Shown here one piece after another: positions 46,546 through 56,097 of a DNA stretch of 64,000 nt. The notes under the pieces were generated by a model that saw nothing but the letters and a program-made list of their open reading frames with translations, was not told the origin of the DNA and ran no database searches. Position 1 is the stretch's first letter. Every line of letters begins with the position of its first letter. This DNA comes from an uncultured Clostridia bacterium (GTDB lineage: Bacteria > Bacillota > Clostridia > Christensenellales > Borkfalkiaceae). The stretch spans positions 110,027 to 174,026 of the forward strand of contig CANROE010000001.1 of assembly GCA_947632195.1 (NCBI GenBank). The letters run 5' to 3'. The position numbers were made by a program, and so were the translations under genes.

Positions 46546-49161
46546 TCATTTCCGCGTTACTCCGTAATAAGCATTCAGATACATTTCCTTGATCTCGCTC
46601 ATGAGCGGATAGCGGGGATTCGCGCCCGTGCACTGGTCGTCGAACGCCGCCTCCGTCATTTCGTCGAGTTTTTCCAAAAATTGTTCTTCGGTATATTTCC
46701 CCTCCAAGGCCTCTTTGATGGTCTTGGGCTGCCCGATCTTTTCTTCGAGCGCCAAAAGTTTTGCAATGAGCGCCTCGACGAGCTCTTCGTCCGACTCCCT
46801 TTTGAGCCCCAGATAGCGCGCGACATCCGCATATCTTGCGCGGCACTGCGGATAGGCGTACTGCGGGAAGGTGCCCATTTTCGCGGGCGCCTCGCTGCTG
46901 TTGAACCGGATCACCTGTTCGAGCATGAGGCTGTTCGCCATGCCGTGAGCGATGTGGAAGTAGGAGCCGAGCTTGTGCGCCATCGAATGGCACACGCCGA
47001 GGAAGGCGTTCGCAAACGCCATGCCCGCCATCGTCGCGGCGGTCGCGACTTTTTCGCGCGCCACTGCGTCGTGTGCGCCCTTTTCATAGGCGCGGGGCAG
47101 ATATTCAAACAAAATTTTGAGCGACTCTTTGGCGATCCCGTTGGTAAAGTCGGTCGCCATGACGGAGGCGATCGCTTCGAGCGCATGGCTGACCGCGTCG
47201 ATCCCCGCGCACGAGGTGAGCCCCTTGGGAATATCCATCATGAGCTCGGCGTCCACGATCGCCATGTTCGGCATGAGCGCATAATCGGCAAGCGGGTACT
47301 TTGTGCCCGTCTTTTCATCGGTGATGACGGCGAAGGGGGTGACTTCGCTCCCCGTGCCCGCCGTGGTGGGAATGGCGACAAACATCGCCTTTTCTCCCAT
47401 CTTGGGGAAGGAGTAGACGCGCTTGCGGATGTCCATAAAGCGCATTGCCATGTCCTCAAAGGAGGCCTCGGGATGTTCGTAGAGCACCCACATGATCTTT
47501 GCGGCATCCATGGGCGAGCCGCCGCCCACCGCGATGATGACATCGGGCGCGAACGCGCTCATCTGTTCCAACCCCGCCTTCGCACAGGCGAGCGTGGGAT
47601 CGGGGGTAACTTGGAAGAAGGTCGCAAAGGAGATCCCCTCCTCGGCCAAAACCTTTTCGATCTGTTTCGTAAAGCCGCTCTCGAACAGGAAGGAATCCGT
47701 GACGATAAACGCTTTTTTCTTATGATATTCGGCGCCGAGCTCCTTCAATGCAAGAGGGAGACAGCCGCGCTTGAAGTAAACTTTTTCGGGCGCTCTGAAC
47801 CAAAGCATGTTTTCTCTCCTTTCCGCTACCGTCTTGATGTTGATGAGGTGCTTGACGCCGACGTTTTCCGAGACGGAATTCCCGCCCCAGCTGCCGCAAC
47901 CGAGGGTCATCGACGGCGGGAAACGGAAATTGTAGAGATCTCCGATGCCGCCCTGCGACGACGGCGTGTTGACGACAATGCGGCAGGTGCGCATGCGCTC
48001 GCGGAAATATTCGAGTTTCTTCTGCTCCGTTTCGACATTCAGATAAATGGACGAGGTGTGCCCAAGCCCGCCGTCGCGGATGAGGCGGTCCGCCTTGTTC
48101 ACGGCGTCCTCAAAATCCTCTGCGCGGTACATCGCAAGCACGGGAGAGAGCTTTTCATGGGCGAATTCCTCCGAAAGATCGACCGACTCCACCTCGCCGA
48201 CGAGCACCCGCGAACCCTCGGGCGCTTCAAAACCGGAAAGTTTTGCGATCGTGCAGGCCGTCTGCCCCACAATGCGCGAGTTGAGCGCACCGTTGATGAT
48301 GATGGTCTTGCGGACTTTCTCCGTCTCCTCGGGGGAGAGAATGTAGGCGCCGCGATACTGCATTTCCGCCTTAAAGGCGTCATAGATATTTTTGTGGACG
48401 ATGACGGACTGCTCGGACGCGCAGATCATGCCGTTATCGAACGTTTTACTGTGCAAAATGGAGGAGACGGCAAGTTTGATATCAGCCGTTTCGTCAATGA
48501 CGGCGGGCGTGTTGCCTGCGCCCACGCCTAGCGCGGGTTTTCCCGAAGAATACGCCGCCTGCACCATGCCGGGACCGCCCGTCGCGAGAATGAGATCCGC
48601 CTCGCGCATGACCATGCCCGAAAGGGGCACGGTGGGAAAGTCGATCCAGCCGATGATGTCCTCGGGCGCGCCCGCCTTTACCGCCGCTTCCAAAATGATC
48701 TTCGCCGCCTCGATGGTGCTCTTTTTCGCACGCGGGTGAGGGGAGATGATCAGGCCGTTTCTGGTCTTTAAGCACAAAAGACACTTAAAAATAGCGGTGG
48801 AAGTGGGGTTTGTGGTGGGAATGACCGCAGCGATCACGCCGATGGGCTCCGCAATGCGGGTGTAGCCGTTGTGTTCGTCCCGCTCGATGACGCCGCAAGT
48901 CTTTTCGTCTTTATAGGCGTTGTAGATATATTCGGAGGCGTAGTGGTTCTTGATGACTTTGTCCTCCACGACCCCCATGCCCGTCTCTTCTACCGCAAGT
49001 TTGGCGAGCGGGATACGCGCCCGATTCGCCGCGACCGCCGCCGCATAAAATATTTTATCGACTTGCTCCTGCGTGTAGACGGAATACTTTTCCTGCGCGG
49101 CACGCACCCGCGCGATCGCCCGTTTGAGCGAATCCTCATCGTTGACGATAAAATCCTTCAT
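46546..49161 (-). CDS. adhE: Bifunctional acetaldehyde-CoA/alcohol dehydrogenase
   Basis: ALDH half (PTTNPTSTAIFKCLLCLKTRNGLIISPHPRAKKS) fused to Fe-ADH half (VGGGSPMDAAKIMWVLYEHP, HSMAHKLGSYFHIAHGMANS). Confidence 0.97.
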   Translation of the reverse strand: MKDFIVNDEDSLKRAIARVRAAQEKYSVYTQEQVDKIFYAAAVAANRARIPLAKLAVEETGMGVVEDKVIKNHYASEYIYNAYKDEKTCGVIERDEHNGYTRIAEPIGVIAAVIPTTNPTSTAIFKCLLCLKTRNGLIISPHPRAKKSTIEAAKIILEAAVKAGAPEDIIGWIDFPTVPLSGMVMREADLILATGGPGMVQAAYSSGKPALGVGAGNTPAVIDETADIKLAVSSILHSKTFDNGMICASEQSVIVHKNIYDAFKAEMQYRGAYILSPEETEKVRKTIIINGALNSRIVGQTACTIAKLSGFEAPEGSRVLVGEVESVDLSEEFAHEKLSPVLAMYRAEDFEDAVNKADRLIRDGGLGHTSSIYLNVETEQKKLEYFRERMRTCRIVVNTPSSQGGIGDLYNFRFPPSMTLGCGSWGGNSVSENVGVKHLINIKTVAERRENMLWFRAPEKVYFKRGCLPLALKELGAEYHKKKAFIVTDSFLFESGFTKQIEKVLAEEGISFATFFQVTPDPTLACAKAGLEQMSAFAPDVIIAVGGGSPMDAAKIMWVLYEHPEASFEDMAMRFMDIRKRVYSFPKMGEKAMFVAIPTTAGTGSEVTPFAVITDEKTGTKYPLADYALMPNMAIVDAELMMDIPKGLTSCAGIDAVSHALEAIASVMATDFTNGIAKESLKILFEYLPRAYEKGAHDAVAREKVATAATMAGMAFANAFLGVCHSMAHKLGSYFHIAHGMANSLMLEQVIRFNSSEAPAKMGTFPQYAYPQCRARYADVARYLGLKRESDEELVEALIAKLLALEEKIGQPKTIKEALEGKYTEEQFLEKLDEMTEAAFDDQCTGANPRYPLMSEIKEMYLNAYYGVTRK

Positions 49162-49442
49162 GAAAACCTCTTTCACAGAAAGCATTCCCTTTCTCGGTTT
49201 CATCATACCATTGTTTGCCGATTTTGTCAATCGTTTGGAAAAAAATAGAGATCAAGCAAAAAAGAAGTCCCGAGATATACGGGACTTTACATTATTATAT
49301 ATGAGGGACTGATTGTCATTTTGCCCCGCGCGCAGTTCTGATTCTCTAAGCGCGGCACGAGCCGTAGGCGAAGTACCAAGCGTAGCGCGTGGAGAAATCT
49401 CATCTTATTATAATGCGGTAGAGATGTCTCGACTACGCTCGA

Positions 49443-49551
49443 CATGACATTTTAGAACGTGCGGGCGGGACGACATGACATTTTAGAACGTGCGGGCGGG
49501 ACGACAAGACATTTTAAAACGTGCGGGCGGGACGACATGACATTTTAGAAT
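49443..49551. repeat. 31-bp tandem repeat, 3 full units plus a partial
   Basis: catgacattttagaacgtgcgggcgggacga starting at 49443, 49474, 49505, 49536. Confidence 0.9.
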
Positions 49552-49590
49552 AGGATTTCGCTCGCCCATCCTTTTGTGTCCCCTCCCCTA

Positions 49591-49670
49591 AACGCACTTG
49601 GACGTAACAAGATTCCCTCGGAGAATTGCCGTTTCGAACTTCGTAATTGCTCGTTCGGCTCGGAATGACG
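49591..49670 (+). repeat. Intergenic repeat family 2, partial
   Basis: AACGCACTTGGACGTAACAAGATTCCCTCGGAGAATTGCCGTTTCGAACTTCGTAATTGCTCGTTCGGCTCGGAATGACG. Confidence 0.8.
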
Positions 49671-49730
49671 CGCTTACGCGCGGGTTTACCCTCCCTTAAT
49701 CCTCCAAAAGAGGTCAAAGGTTCATTTTTC

Positions 49731-52352
49731 TTAAAGGTCGGAGAGTTGCTTTTCGATCTTCTTTTTCATGTCGATGAATTTTTCCAACTTCTCACGCTCG
49801 GCGTCCACCACCTTTTTGGGGGCTTTGGCGATGAAATTGTTGTTGGCGAGTTTTCCGCCCGCGCGGGCGATCTCCCCTTCCACCCGTTCAAGCTCTTTTT
49901 GGAGCCGCGCGCGCTCCTCTTCAAGATCGACAAGCTCCCCGAGCGGCACAAACAAATGCCCGAGCTCGCACACCTGCGAAACCGTCTTTTCGCCTGCGTC
50001 CGCGCCGTCCGAAATAAAGTCGATCTCGCTGGCGCCCGCAAGCCGCAAAATGGCGTTCTTGTTGACGCAGACGAGCCGCTTTTGCTCCGTCACGAGGAAG
50101 AGGTGCACTTTTTTGGCGGGCGGACAGTTCACCGCCACCTTCATGGCGCGCACCGTCTTGATGAGGTCGATGACTCCCTCGAACGCCTTTGCCTCCTTCT
50201 TATAGGAATATTTCGTATTGTAGCGGGGATAATCCGCCGTGATGATCTTGCCCTTGACCCCGGGAAGGTAGCCGTAAATTTCCTCGGTGACAAAGGGAAT
50301 AAACGGATGCAACAGTTTGAGGGTGTTTTCAAGCACATACATGAGCACGCCGAGCTGCGCGCGCTTGCGCTCTTTGTCCTCGCCGTAGAGAGCGGGTTTG
50401 GAGAGCTCGATATACCAATCGCAGAAGTCCTCCCACACAAAGTCGGTGAGATTGTCCGCCGCAATGCCGAGATCGTATTTCTGCATGGACACCGTCACTT
50501 CGCGCACCGTGGACATCAGCCGCGAGATGATCCAGCGGTCGGCGGGTTGCAGCTTGATCTCCTCGAATTTGGGGATCTTTTCTCCCTTCGCGTTCATGAG
50601 AACAAAGCGGGAGGCGTTCCAGACCTTGTTGATAAAGTTGCGCGCCCACTCCACTTTCGTGTCGGTAAAGCGGGTGTCGTTGCCGGGCGCAACGCCCGTA
50701 AGCAGAGACAGACGGAGGGAATCGGCGCCGTATTGTTCGATGATTTCGAGCGGATCGATACCGTTCCCAAGAGACTTGCTCATCTTGCGTCCCTGCTCGT
50801 CCCGCACGAGGCCGTGGATGAGCACATCGCGGAAAGGCACTTTGCCCGTGTGTTCGATCCCCGAGAACATCATGCGCATGACCCAGAAGGGAATGATATC
50901 GTATCCCGTGACGAGGACGTCGGTGGGATAAAAATACTTGAAATCATCCGTCTCCTCCGGCCAGCCGAGGGTGGAGAAGGGCCAAAGCGCAGAAGAAAAC
51001 CATGTGTCGAGGCAGTCCTCTTCCTGCGTTAAGTCCGTGCCGCCGCACTTGGGACAGACGGCGGGCGTCTCGCGGGAACAGATGACCTCGCCGCAGGAAC
51101 AGTACCACACGGGAATGCGATGTCCCCACCAAAGCTGGCGGGAAATGCACCAATCGCGGATGTTTTCCAGCCAATTAAAGTAAATTTTGGCGAAACGGTC
51201 GGGCGTGAACTTCGTCTTGTTCTTCACGACCGCGTCGATCGCGGGACGGGCGAGCGGTTTCATGCTGACGAACCACTGCTTGGAGACGATGGGTTCGATC
51301 GTTGCGTTGCAGCGGTGGCAATGCCCCACATTGTGGGTGTGCGGATCGATCTTGACAAGAAGCCCAAGCTCCTTCATCTCCTCCACGATCCGTTTCCGCG
51401 CCTCGTATCTGTCGAGCCCTTGGAACTTGCCGCCCTCTGCGTTGACCGTTCCGTCGTCGTTCAAAACTTTGATCATGGGCAGGTTGTGGCGGAGCCCCAC
51501 TTCAAAGTCGTTGGGATCGTGCGCGGGAGTGATCTTCACCGCGCCCGTGCCGAATTCCATGTCCACATAGTCGTCGGAAACGACGGGGATCTCCCTTCCC
51601 ACGAGGGGCAGAACAAGGGTCTTGCCGATGAGATGGGCATAGCGCTTGTCGCCGGGGTTGACGGCGACTGCCGTATCGCCGAGCATCGTCTCGGGACGGG
51701 TGGTCGCGATGGTGATGAATTCCTCCGAATCCTTCACGGGATATTTGAAATACCAAAAGCTCCCCTTGTCCTCGGAGTAGGCGACTTCTTCGTCAGAGAG
51801 CGCGGTGCGGCAATCGGGACACCAGTTGATGATTCGGCTCCCACGGTAGATGAGCCCCTTTTCATAGAGGCGGCAGAACGCCTCGCGCACCGCCTTGGAA
51901 CAGCGCTCGTCCATGGTAAAGGCAAGCCTGTCCCAATCGCAGGAAGAACCGAGTTTTTTCAGCTGGCCGATGATCTTTCCGCCGTACTGTTCCTTCCATT
52001 CCCATGCGCGGCGCAAAAATTCCTCTCTGCCCAAATTTTCTTTGCTCGTGCCCTCGCTGCGGAGCTTTTCCACGATTTTATGTTCTGTCGCAAGCGACGC
52101 ATGGTCGGTCCCCGGAAGCCAAAGGACGGAATACCCCTGCATCCGCTTAAAACGGGCGACGGTGTCCTGCATGGTCTCGTCCATCGCGTGCCCCATGTGG
52201 AGCTGCCCCGTAATGTTGGGGGGCGGCATCATCACCGTAAACGGTACTTTTTTGGGGTCGATCACGGCATGGAAATACTTTCCCTCCATCCAATCCGCAT
52301 AGATACGGTCCTCGAATTCCTTGGGGTTGTACGTCGTTTGCATTTCTTTCAT
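49731..52352 (-). CDS. valS: Valyl-tRNA synthetase
   Basis: PPPNITGQLHMGHAMDETMQD, GRKMSKSLGNGIDPLEII, C-terminal coiled coil. Confidence 0.98.
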   Translation of the reverse strand: MKEMQTTYNPKEFEDRIYADWMEGKYFHAVIDPKKVPFTVMMPPPNITGQLHMGHAMDETMQDTVARFKRMQGYSVLWLPGTDHASLATEHKIVEKLRSEGTSKENLGREEFLRRAWEWKEQYGGKIIGQLKKLGSSCDWDRLAFTMDERCSKAVREAFCRLYEKGLIYRGSRIINWCPDCRTALSDEEVAYSEDKGSFWYFKYPVKDSEEFITIATTRPETMLGDTAVAVNPGDKRYAHLIGKTLVLPLVGREIPVVSDDYVDMEFGTGAVKITPAHDPNDFEVGLRHNLPMIKVLNDDGTVNAEGGKFQGLDRYEARKRIVEEMKELGLLVKIDPHTHNVGHCHRCNATIEPIVSKQWFVSMKPLARPAIDAVVKNKTKFTPDRFAKIYFNWLENIRDWCISRQLWWGHRIPVWYCSCGEVICSRETPAVCPKCGGTDLTQEEDCLDTWFSSALWPFSTLGWPEETDDFKYFYPTDVLVTGYDIIPFWVMRMMFSGIEHTGKVPFRDVLIHGLVRDEQGRKMSKSLGNGIDPLEIIEQYGADSLRLSLLTGVAPGNDTRFTDTKVEWARNFINKVWNASRFVLMNAKGEKIPKFEEIKLQPADRWIISRLMSTVREVTVSMQKYDLGIAADNLTDFVWEDFCDWYIELSKPALYGEDKERKRAQLGVLMYVLENTLKLLHPFIPFVTEEIYGYLPGVKGKIITADYPRYNTKYSYKKEAKAFEGVIDLIKTVRAMKVAVNCPPAKKVHLFLVTEQKRLVCVNKNAILRLAGASEIDFISDGADAGEKTVSQVCELGHLFVPLGELVDLEEERARLQKELERVEGEIARAGGKLANNNFIAKAPKKVVDAEREKLEKFIDMKKKIEKQLSDL

Positions 52353-52463
52353 ATCTTCACCTTTATGAGCGCGATTACTTTCATTATATCTCTTTCCGTC
52401 CCGATTGTCAATTATTCCCGCCGCGACATAGGATATATTATCCTAAAATTTTCGGAGAAAGGT

Positions 52464-53465
52464 ATGAAAAAAATACTTACGCTGTTTGCGGCAGGGCTCT
52501 TTGCCCTGCTCCCCCTTTCCGCCTGCGGCAAGACCGAAGGCGGTATAAAGACCCTTCGTATCAACGAGGTGACGCACTCCATCTTCTATGCCCCCATGTA
52601 TCTCGCCGATTCTCTCGGCTATTTTGAAGAGGAAGGCCTGAAAATCGAGCTCACCAACGGCGGGGGCGCCGACAAGGTCATGTCCGCCGTGCTCTCGGGA
52701 GACGCGGATATCGGTTTCTGCGGACCCGAGGCCGCGCTTTATGTCCAGCTCGGCGGCGCGGGAGACCTACCCACCGTGTTCGGACAGCTCACCAAACGGG
52801 ACGGCTCTTTCCTCGTTTCCCGCAAGGAGGAACCGGACTTCAAATGGACCGACCTCAAAGGGAAAGAGATCTTAGCCGGCCGTCGCGGCGGCGTGCCCGC
52901 CATGACCTTTGAGTATGTGCTCAAAGAAAACGGCTTTACGGCGGAGGACATCAACCTCAATTTCGACGTCTCCTTCAACAACATGACGGCCGCCTTCCTC
53001 GAAGGCACCGCCGATTACTGTACCATCTTCGAGCCGACCGCCTCCGAGGTGCAGGCGCAAGGCAAGGGATATATCGTGGCGGCGGTCGGAGACGCGTCGG
53101 GAGAAGTCCCCTACACCTCCTTCATCGCCAAGCGGAGCTGGATCGACAAAAACAGGGACGCCGCCAAAGGCTTTTTGAGAGCGATCATGCGGGCGATCGA
53201 CTTTGCCACAACGGCCGACCCCGACGAAGCGGCGACCTATCTCTATAAACAATTCCCCGACACCACTTACGCCTCCATCACGACGAGCGTAAAGAGCTAC
53301 AAGCGGATCGATTCCTGGCAGAAAGACATGCAGATGACCGAGGCGAGCTTTGACCGCTTGCAGGACATCATCGACGCGGCGGGCGAGCTGCCCGCACGGG
53401 GAGATTTTGCAAAACTCGTGGATAACAGCCTCGCCAAAGAGGTGTACGGAGAATTGAAGAAGTAA
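52464..53465 (+). CDS. ABC transporter substrate-binding lipoprotein (NMT1/SsuA/ThiY-like)
   Basis: MKKILTLFAAGLFALLPLSACGKTEGGIKTLRINEVTHSIFYAPMYLADSLGYFEEEGLKIEL. Confidence 0.9.
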   Translation: MKKILTLFAAGLFALLPLSACGKTEGGIKTLRINEVTHSIFYAPMYLADSLGYFEEEGLKIELTNGGGADKVMSAVLSGDADIGFCGPEAALYVQLGGAGDLPTVFGQLTKRDGSFLVSRKEEPDFKWTDLKGKEILAGRRGGVPAMTFEYVLKENGFTAEDINLNFDVSFNNMTAAFLEGTADYCTIFEPTASEVQAQGKGYIVAAVGDASGEVPYTSFIAKRSWIDKNRDAAKGFLRAIMRAIDFATTADPDEAATYLYKQFPDTTYASITTSVKSYKRIDSWQKDMQMTEASFDRLQDIIDAAGELPARGDFAKLVDNSLAKEVYGELKK

Positions 53466-53506
53466 ACGGCTGCAACCGCGCAAAAGAAAAAGACAGGAAA
53501 CGTACC

Positions 53507-54241
53507 ATGAAAGAGAAAATCCTGACGTTTGAAAACGTCAAACTCATCTACCACACCGTGCGCGGGGAGACGGTGGCGACCGAGGATCTGAGCTTTTCCG
53601 TGGAAGAGGGCGAGTTCGTTGCCATGATCGGGCCCTCGGGCTGCGGTAAAAGCACCCTCCTCTCCCTCGCCGCCGGTCTCCTCAAACCCTCCGAAGGCAC
53701 CGTCGTGCGGAAAGGCAGCGTGGGCTATATGCTCCAACGCGACGAGCTCTTCCCGTGGCGCACCATCGAGAAAAATATCCTCCTCCCCCTCGAAATCGAA
53801 AAAAAACTCACGCCCGAGGCGCGGAAGGAGGCAAGAGAGCTTGCCGAAAAGTATGGGCTCAAAGAATTTTTGGACAGCTACCCCGCAGAGCTCTCCGGCG
53901 GAATGCGCCAGCGGGCGGCGCTCATCCGCACCCTTGCGATGGGCCCCGATATCCTGCTCCTCGACGAGCCCTTCTCCGCCCTCGACTACCAAACGCGGCT
54001 GAACGTGACGCAGGACGTCGCAGGTATCATCCGCAGGGAACACAAGACCGCCCTGCTCATCACGCACGACATCTCCGAGGCGATCTCGCTTGCCGATCGC
54101 GTGATCGTGCTCACGGGACGCCCCGCGCGCGTCGCGCACGTCCACGTTCTCGACTTCGGAGAGACCGACCCCCTCAAACGGCGGGAAAACAGGCAGTTCT
54201 CCGTCTGGTTTGAACTGCTTTGGAAGGAGTTAAACATATGA
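53507..54241 (+). CDS. ABC transporter ATP-binding protein (nitrate/sulfonate/taurine-type)
   Basis: MIGPSGCGKSTLLSLAAGLLKPSEG, LSGGMRQRAALIRTLAMGPDILLLDEPFSALD. Confidence 0.95.
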   Translation: MKEKILTFENVKLIYHTVRGETVATEDLSFSVEEGEFVAMIGPSGCGKSTLLSLAAGLLKPSEGTVVRKGSVGYMLQRDELFPWRTIEKNILLPLEIEKKLTPEARKEARELAEKYGLKEFLDSYPAELSGGMRQRAALIRTLAMGPDILLLDEPFSALDYQTRLNVTQDVAGIIRREHKTALLITHDISEAISLADRVIVLTGRPARVAHVHVLDFGETDPLKRRENRQFSVWFELLWKELNI

Positions 54242-55050
54242 AAAACGGAAAAAATTTCTCTCCCGAGCATACCCAATGGCTGAAAAAGCGCAGGATCAAA
54301 CTCGCGGTCGTCTGGTCCATCCGCGTGGGACTTCTCCTCTTTTTTCTCCTTTTCTGGGAACTCTCCACGCGGTTGGGCTGGGCAGACCCCTTTCTCGTGA
54401 GCTCCCCCTCCCGCATTGCCGCCACCATCGGCTCCCTCTATGCGGAGGGCACCCTCTTCTACCACATCGGGGTCACGCTGCTCGAAACGGTGATCGGCTT
54501 TCTCGCCGCCGTCGCGCTCGGCTATGCCATCGCCCTGCTCCTGTGGTGGAGCGATCTGCTCCACCGCATTCTCGAACCCTACATCGTCGTCCTCAACGCG
54601 CTGCCCAAGATCGCCATGGGCCCCCTCATCATCATCTGGTGCGGCACGGGAAGTAAAGCGATCGTGTTCATGACCATCCTCGTCGGTATCATCGTCGTCA
54701 TCATGCACATGCTGTCGGCCTTCCTCGAAACGGACGAAAACAAACTGCTGCTCTTGCGCTCCATGGGCGCAAACAAGTTGCAGATCCTCCTAAAACTCGT
54801 GATCCCCTCATCGCGCGCGGCGTTTATCTCCATGCTGAAAGTCGCCGTGGGCATGAGCTGGATCGGCTCGATCATGGGCGAATATATCGTGTCCCGCGCG
54901 GGGCTCGGCTACCTCATCGTGTACGGCGGGCAGGTGTTCAAACTCGACCTTGTGATGACGGCGACCGTCATTCTCTGCGCGCTTGCTGCGGGAATGTACT
55001 TTCTCGTGGTGCTTCTCGAAAAGATACTCGTAAAAAATACAAGAAACTGA
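54238..55050 (+). CDS. ABC transporter permease (SsuC/TauC-like)
   Basis: WELSTRLGWADPFLVSSPSRIAATIGSLYAEGTLFYHIGVTLLETVIGF, EAA-like loop; overlaps ATPase gene by 4 nt. Confidence 0.93.
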   Translation: MKNGKNFSPEHTQWLKKRRIKLAVVWSIRVGLLLFFLLFWELSTRLGWADPFLVSSPSRIAATIGSLYAEGTLFYHIGVTLLETVIGFLAAVALGYAIALLLWWSDLLHRILEPYIVVLNALPKIAMGPLIIIWCGTGSKAIVFMTILVGIIVVIMHMLSAFLETDENKLLLLRSMGANKLQILLKLVIPSSRAAFISMLKVAVGMSWIGSIMGEYIVSRAGLGYLIVYGGQVFKLDLVMTATVILCALAAGMYFLVVLLEKILVKNTRN

Positions 55051-55953
55051 AAACAACAGCCCCAACCCGCCGAGAATGGGATAGAGCACGCGGACGATAT
55101 CCGAAAGCCCGAATCTCGACAACACAAACGCCGCAAAGAGCACTGCAACCTTTGCGGCGTTTCTTCGCGTGCGGGAAGAAATGCCCCCGCACAGCGCAAG
55201 CAGAGGATAGAGCGCCGAACCGAGCGAGGTAACGATCGCAAGCCCGGAGGCGAGAAAAAACACGCGCCGCCCCCGCATGGCATAGAGAAAGGGCAAGGGC
55301 GCGTTTATGGCGGTTTCTCCCTCACGGAACACGGCGCCGAGCACCGCGCAGGCGCACAAAAGGGTAAGGAGCGCGGAAAGGAGCGCAGAGAGCACCGGAT
55401 ATTTCGCCTCCCTTCCCACATCGAGCAGCGCGGGCGCGGAGAGCAGAACGTTCATGCCCGCGTACAGTACGCCCATCCCCCCGCCCGCAGGAAGAGCGGA
55501 GATGAGCGTCCCCCCGCGCGCAAAGACGAGCACGAACGCGACAAGCAGCGGAACGAGCAGAGAATTCAGAAGGGAGATCCCCTTTGTCCCCTTGCGCAAA
55601 AACAGCAGCACGATTGCAAGCCCCGAAAGGGAAAGCAAGGGAGAAAGACGGGGCGCGAGGGCGTCCAAGCCCGCAAGCATCCCCGCGCAGGGAATGAGGG
55701 ACAACAGCGAGATCGCGCCGCGCACCCATTTTCCCCCGCGCGCAAAGAGCGCCTGCATCGCGCCCTCGTAGCCGCCGTGCCTCTTCCCGAGAAGTAGAAA
55801 GAGCGCCGTGAGCGCAAAGAACACGGCAAAGGACAGCAGGAGCACGGGCAGGGCGTTTTTCACATGAAAGAAACGCACAAGTTCCGCGCCCGATAAAAAC
55901 CCCGCGCCGATGCACGTCCCCACGATGAATAGCGTCGTCTTGATGAGCCCCAT
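54808..55953 (-). CDS. YkvI-like multi-TM membrane protein; last ~80 codons antisense to the ABC permease
   Basis: MGLIKTTLFIVGTCIGAGFLSGAELVRFF..., many TM segments; frame continues past the neighbour's stop. Confidence 0.75.
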   Translation of the reverse strand: MGLIKTTLFIVGTCIGAGFLSGAELVRFFHVKNALPVLLLSFAVFFALTALFLLLGKRHGGYEGAMQALFARGGKWVRGAISLLSLIPCAGMLAGLDALAPRLSPLLSLSGLAIVLLFLRKGTKGISLLNSLLVPLLVAFVLVFARGGTLISALPAGGGMGVLYAGMNVLLSAPALLDVGREAKYPVLSALLSALLTLLCACAVLGAVFREGETAINAPLPFLYAMRGRRVFFLASGLAIVTSLGSALYPLLALCGGISSRTRRNAAKVAVLFAAFVLSRFGLSDIVRVLYPILGGLGLLFSVSCIFYEYLFEKHHEKVHSRSKRAENDGRRHHKVEFEHLPAVHDEVAEPRAGHDIFAHDRADPAHAHGDFQHGDKRRAR

Positions 55954-56006
55954 TTTTCCATATTTATGAAATTATGTCTGACAAAATACACTAAATATGG
56001 AAAAAT
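55952..56006. promoter_or_regulatory. 15-bp perfect inverted repeat flanking a degenerate palindrome copy in a divergent intergenic region
   Basis: ATTTTTCCATATTTA (55952-55966) / TAAATATGGAAAAAT (55992-56006). Confidence 0.8.
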
Positions 56007-56037
56007 TTACAGAATTCTGTCTGACATAGTACTTCGC
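55964..56037 (+). repeat. Palindrome-family copies 6a and 6b (degenerate), upstream of PadR-like gene
   Basis: ATTATGTCTGACAAAATACACTAA and ATTCTGTCTGACATAGTACTTCGCATA. Confidence 0.7.
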
Positions 56038-56041
56038 ATAC

Positions 56042-56070
56042 TTGACAAACGGAAAATTATGTTATATAAT
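56042..56070 (+). promoter_or_regulatory. sigma-A-type promoter of PadR-like gene
   Basis: TTGACA - 17 bp - TATAAT. Confidence 0.85.
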
Positions 56071-56097
56071 ATTCCCAGAAAACAAAGGAGAAGTTAT

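Noticed and set aside
49443-49551. 31-bp periodic repeat resembling a CRISPR array
   Set aside because: Units are directly tandem with no unique spacers, and there are no cas genes nearby.
52353-52463. Possible T-box leader upstream of valS
   Set aside because: Only ~110 bp separate valS from the divergent importer gene and I see no T-box sequence or terminator/antiterminator pair.
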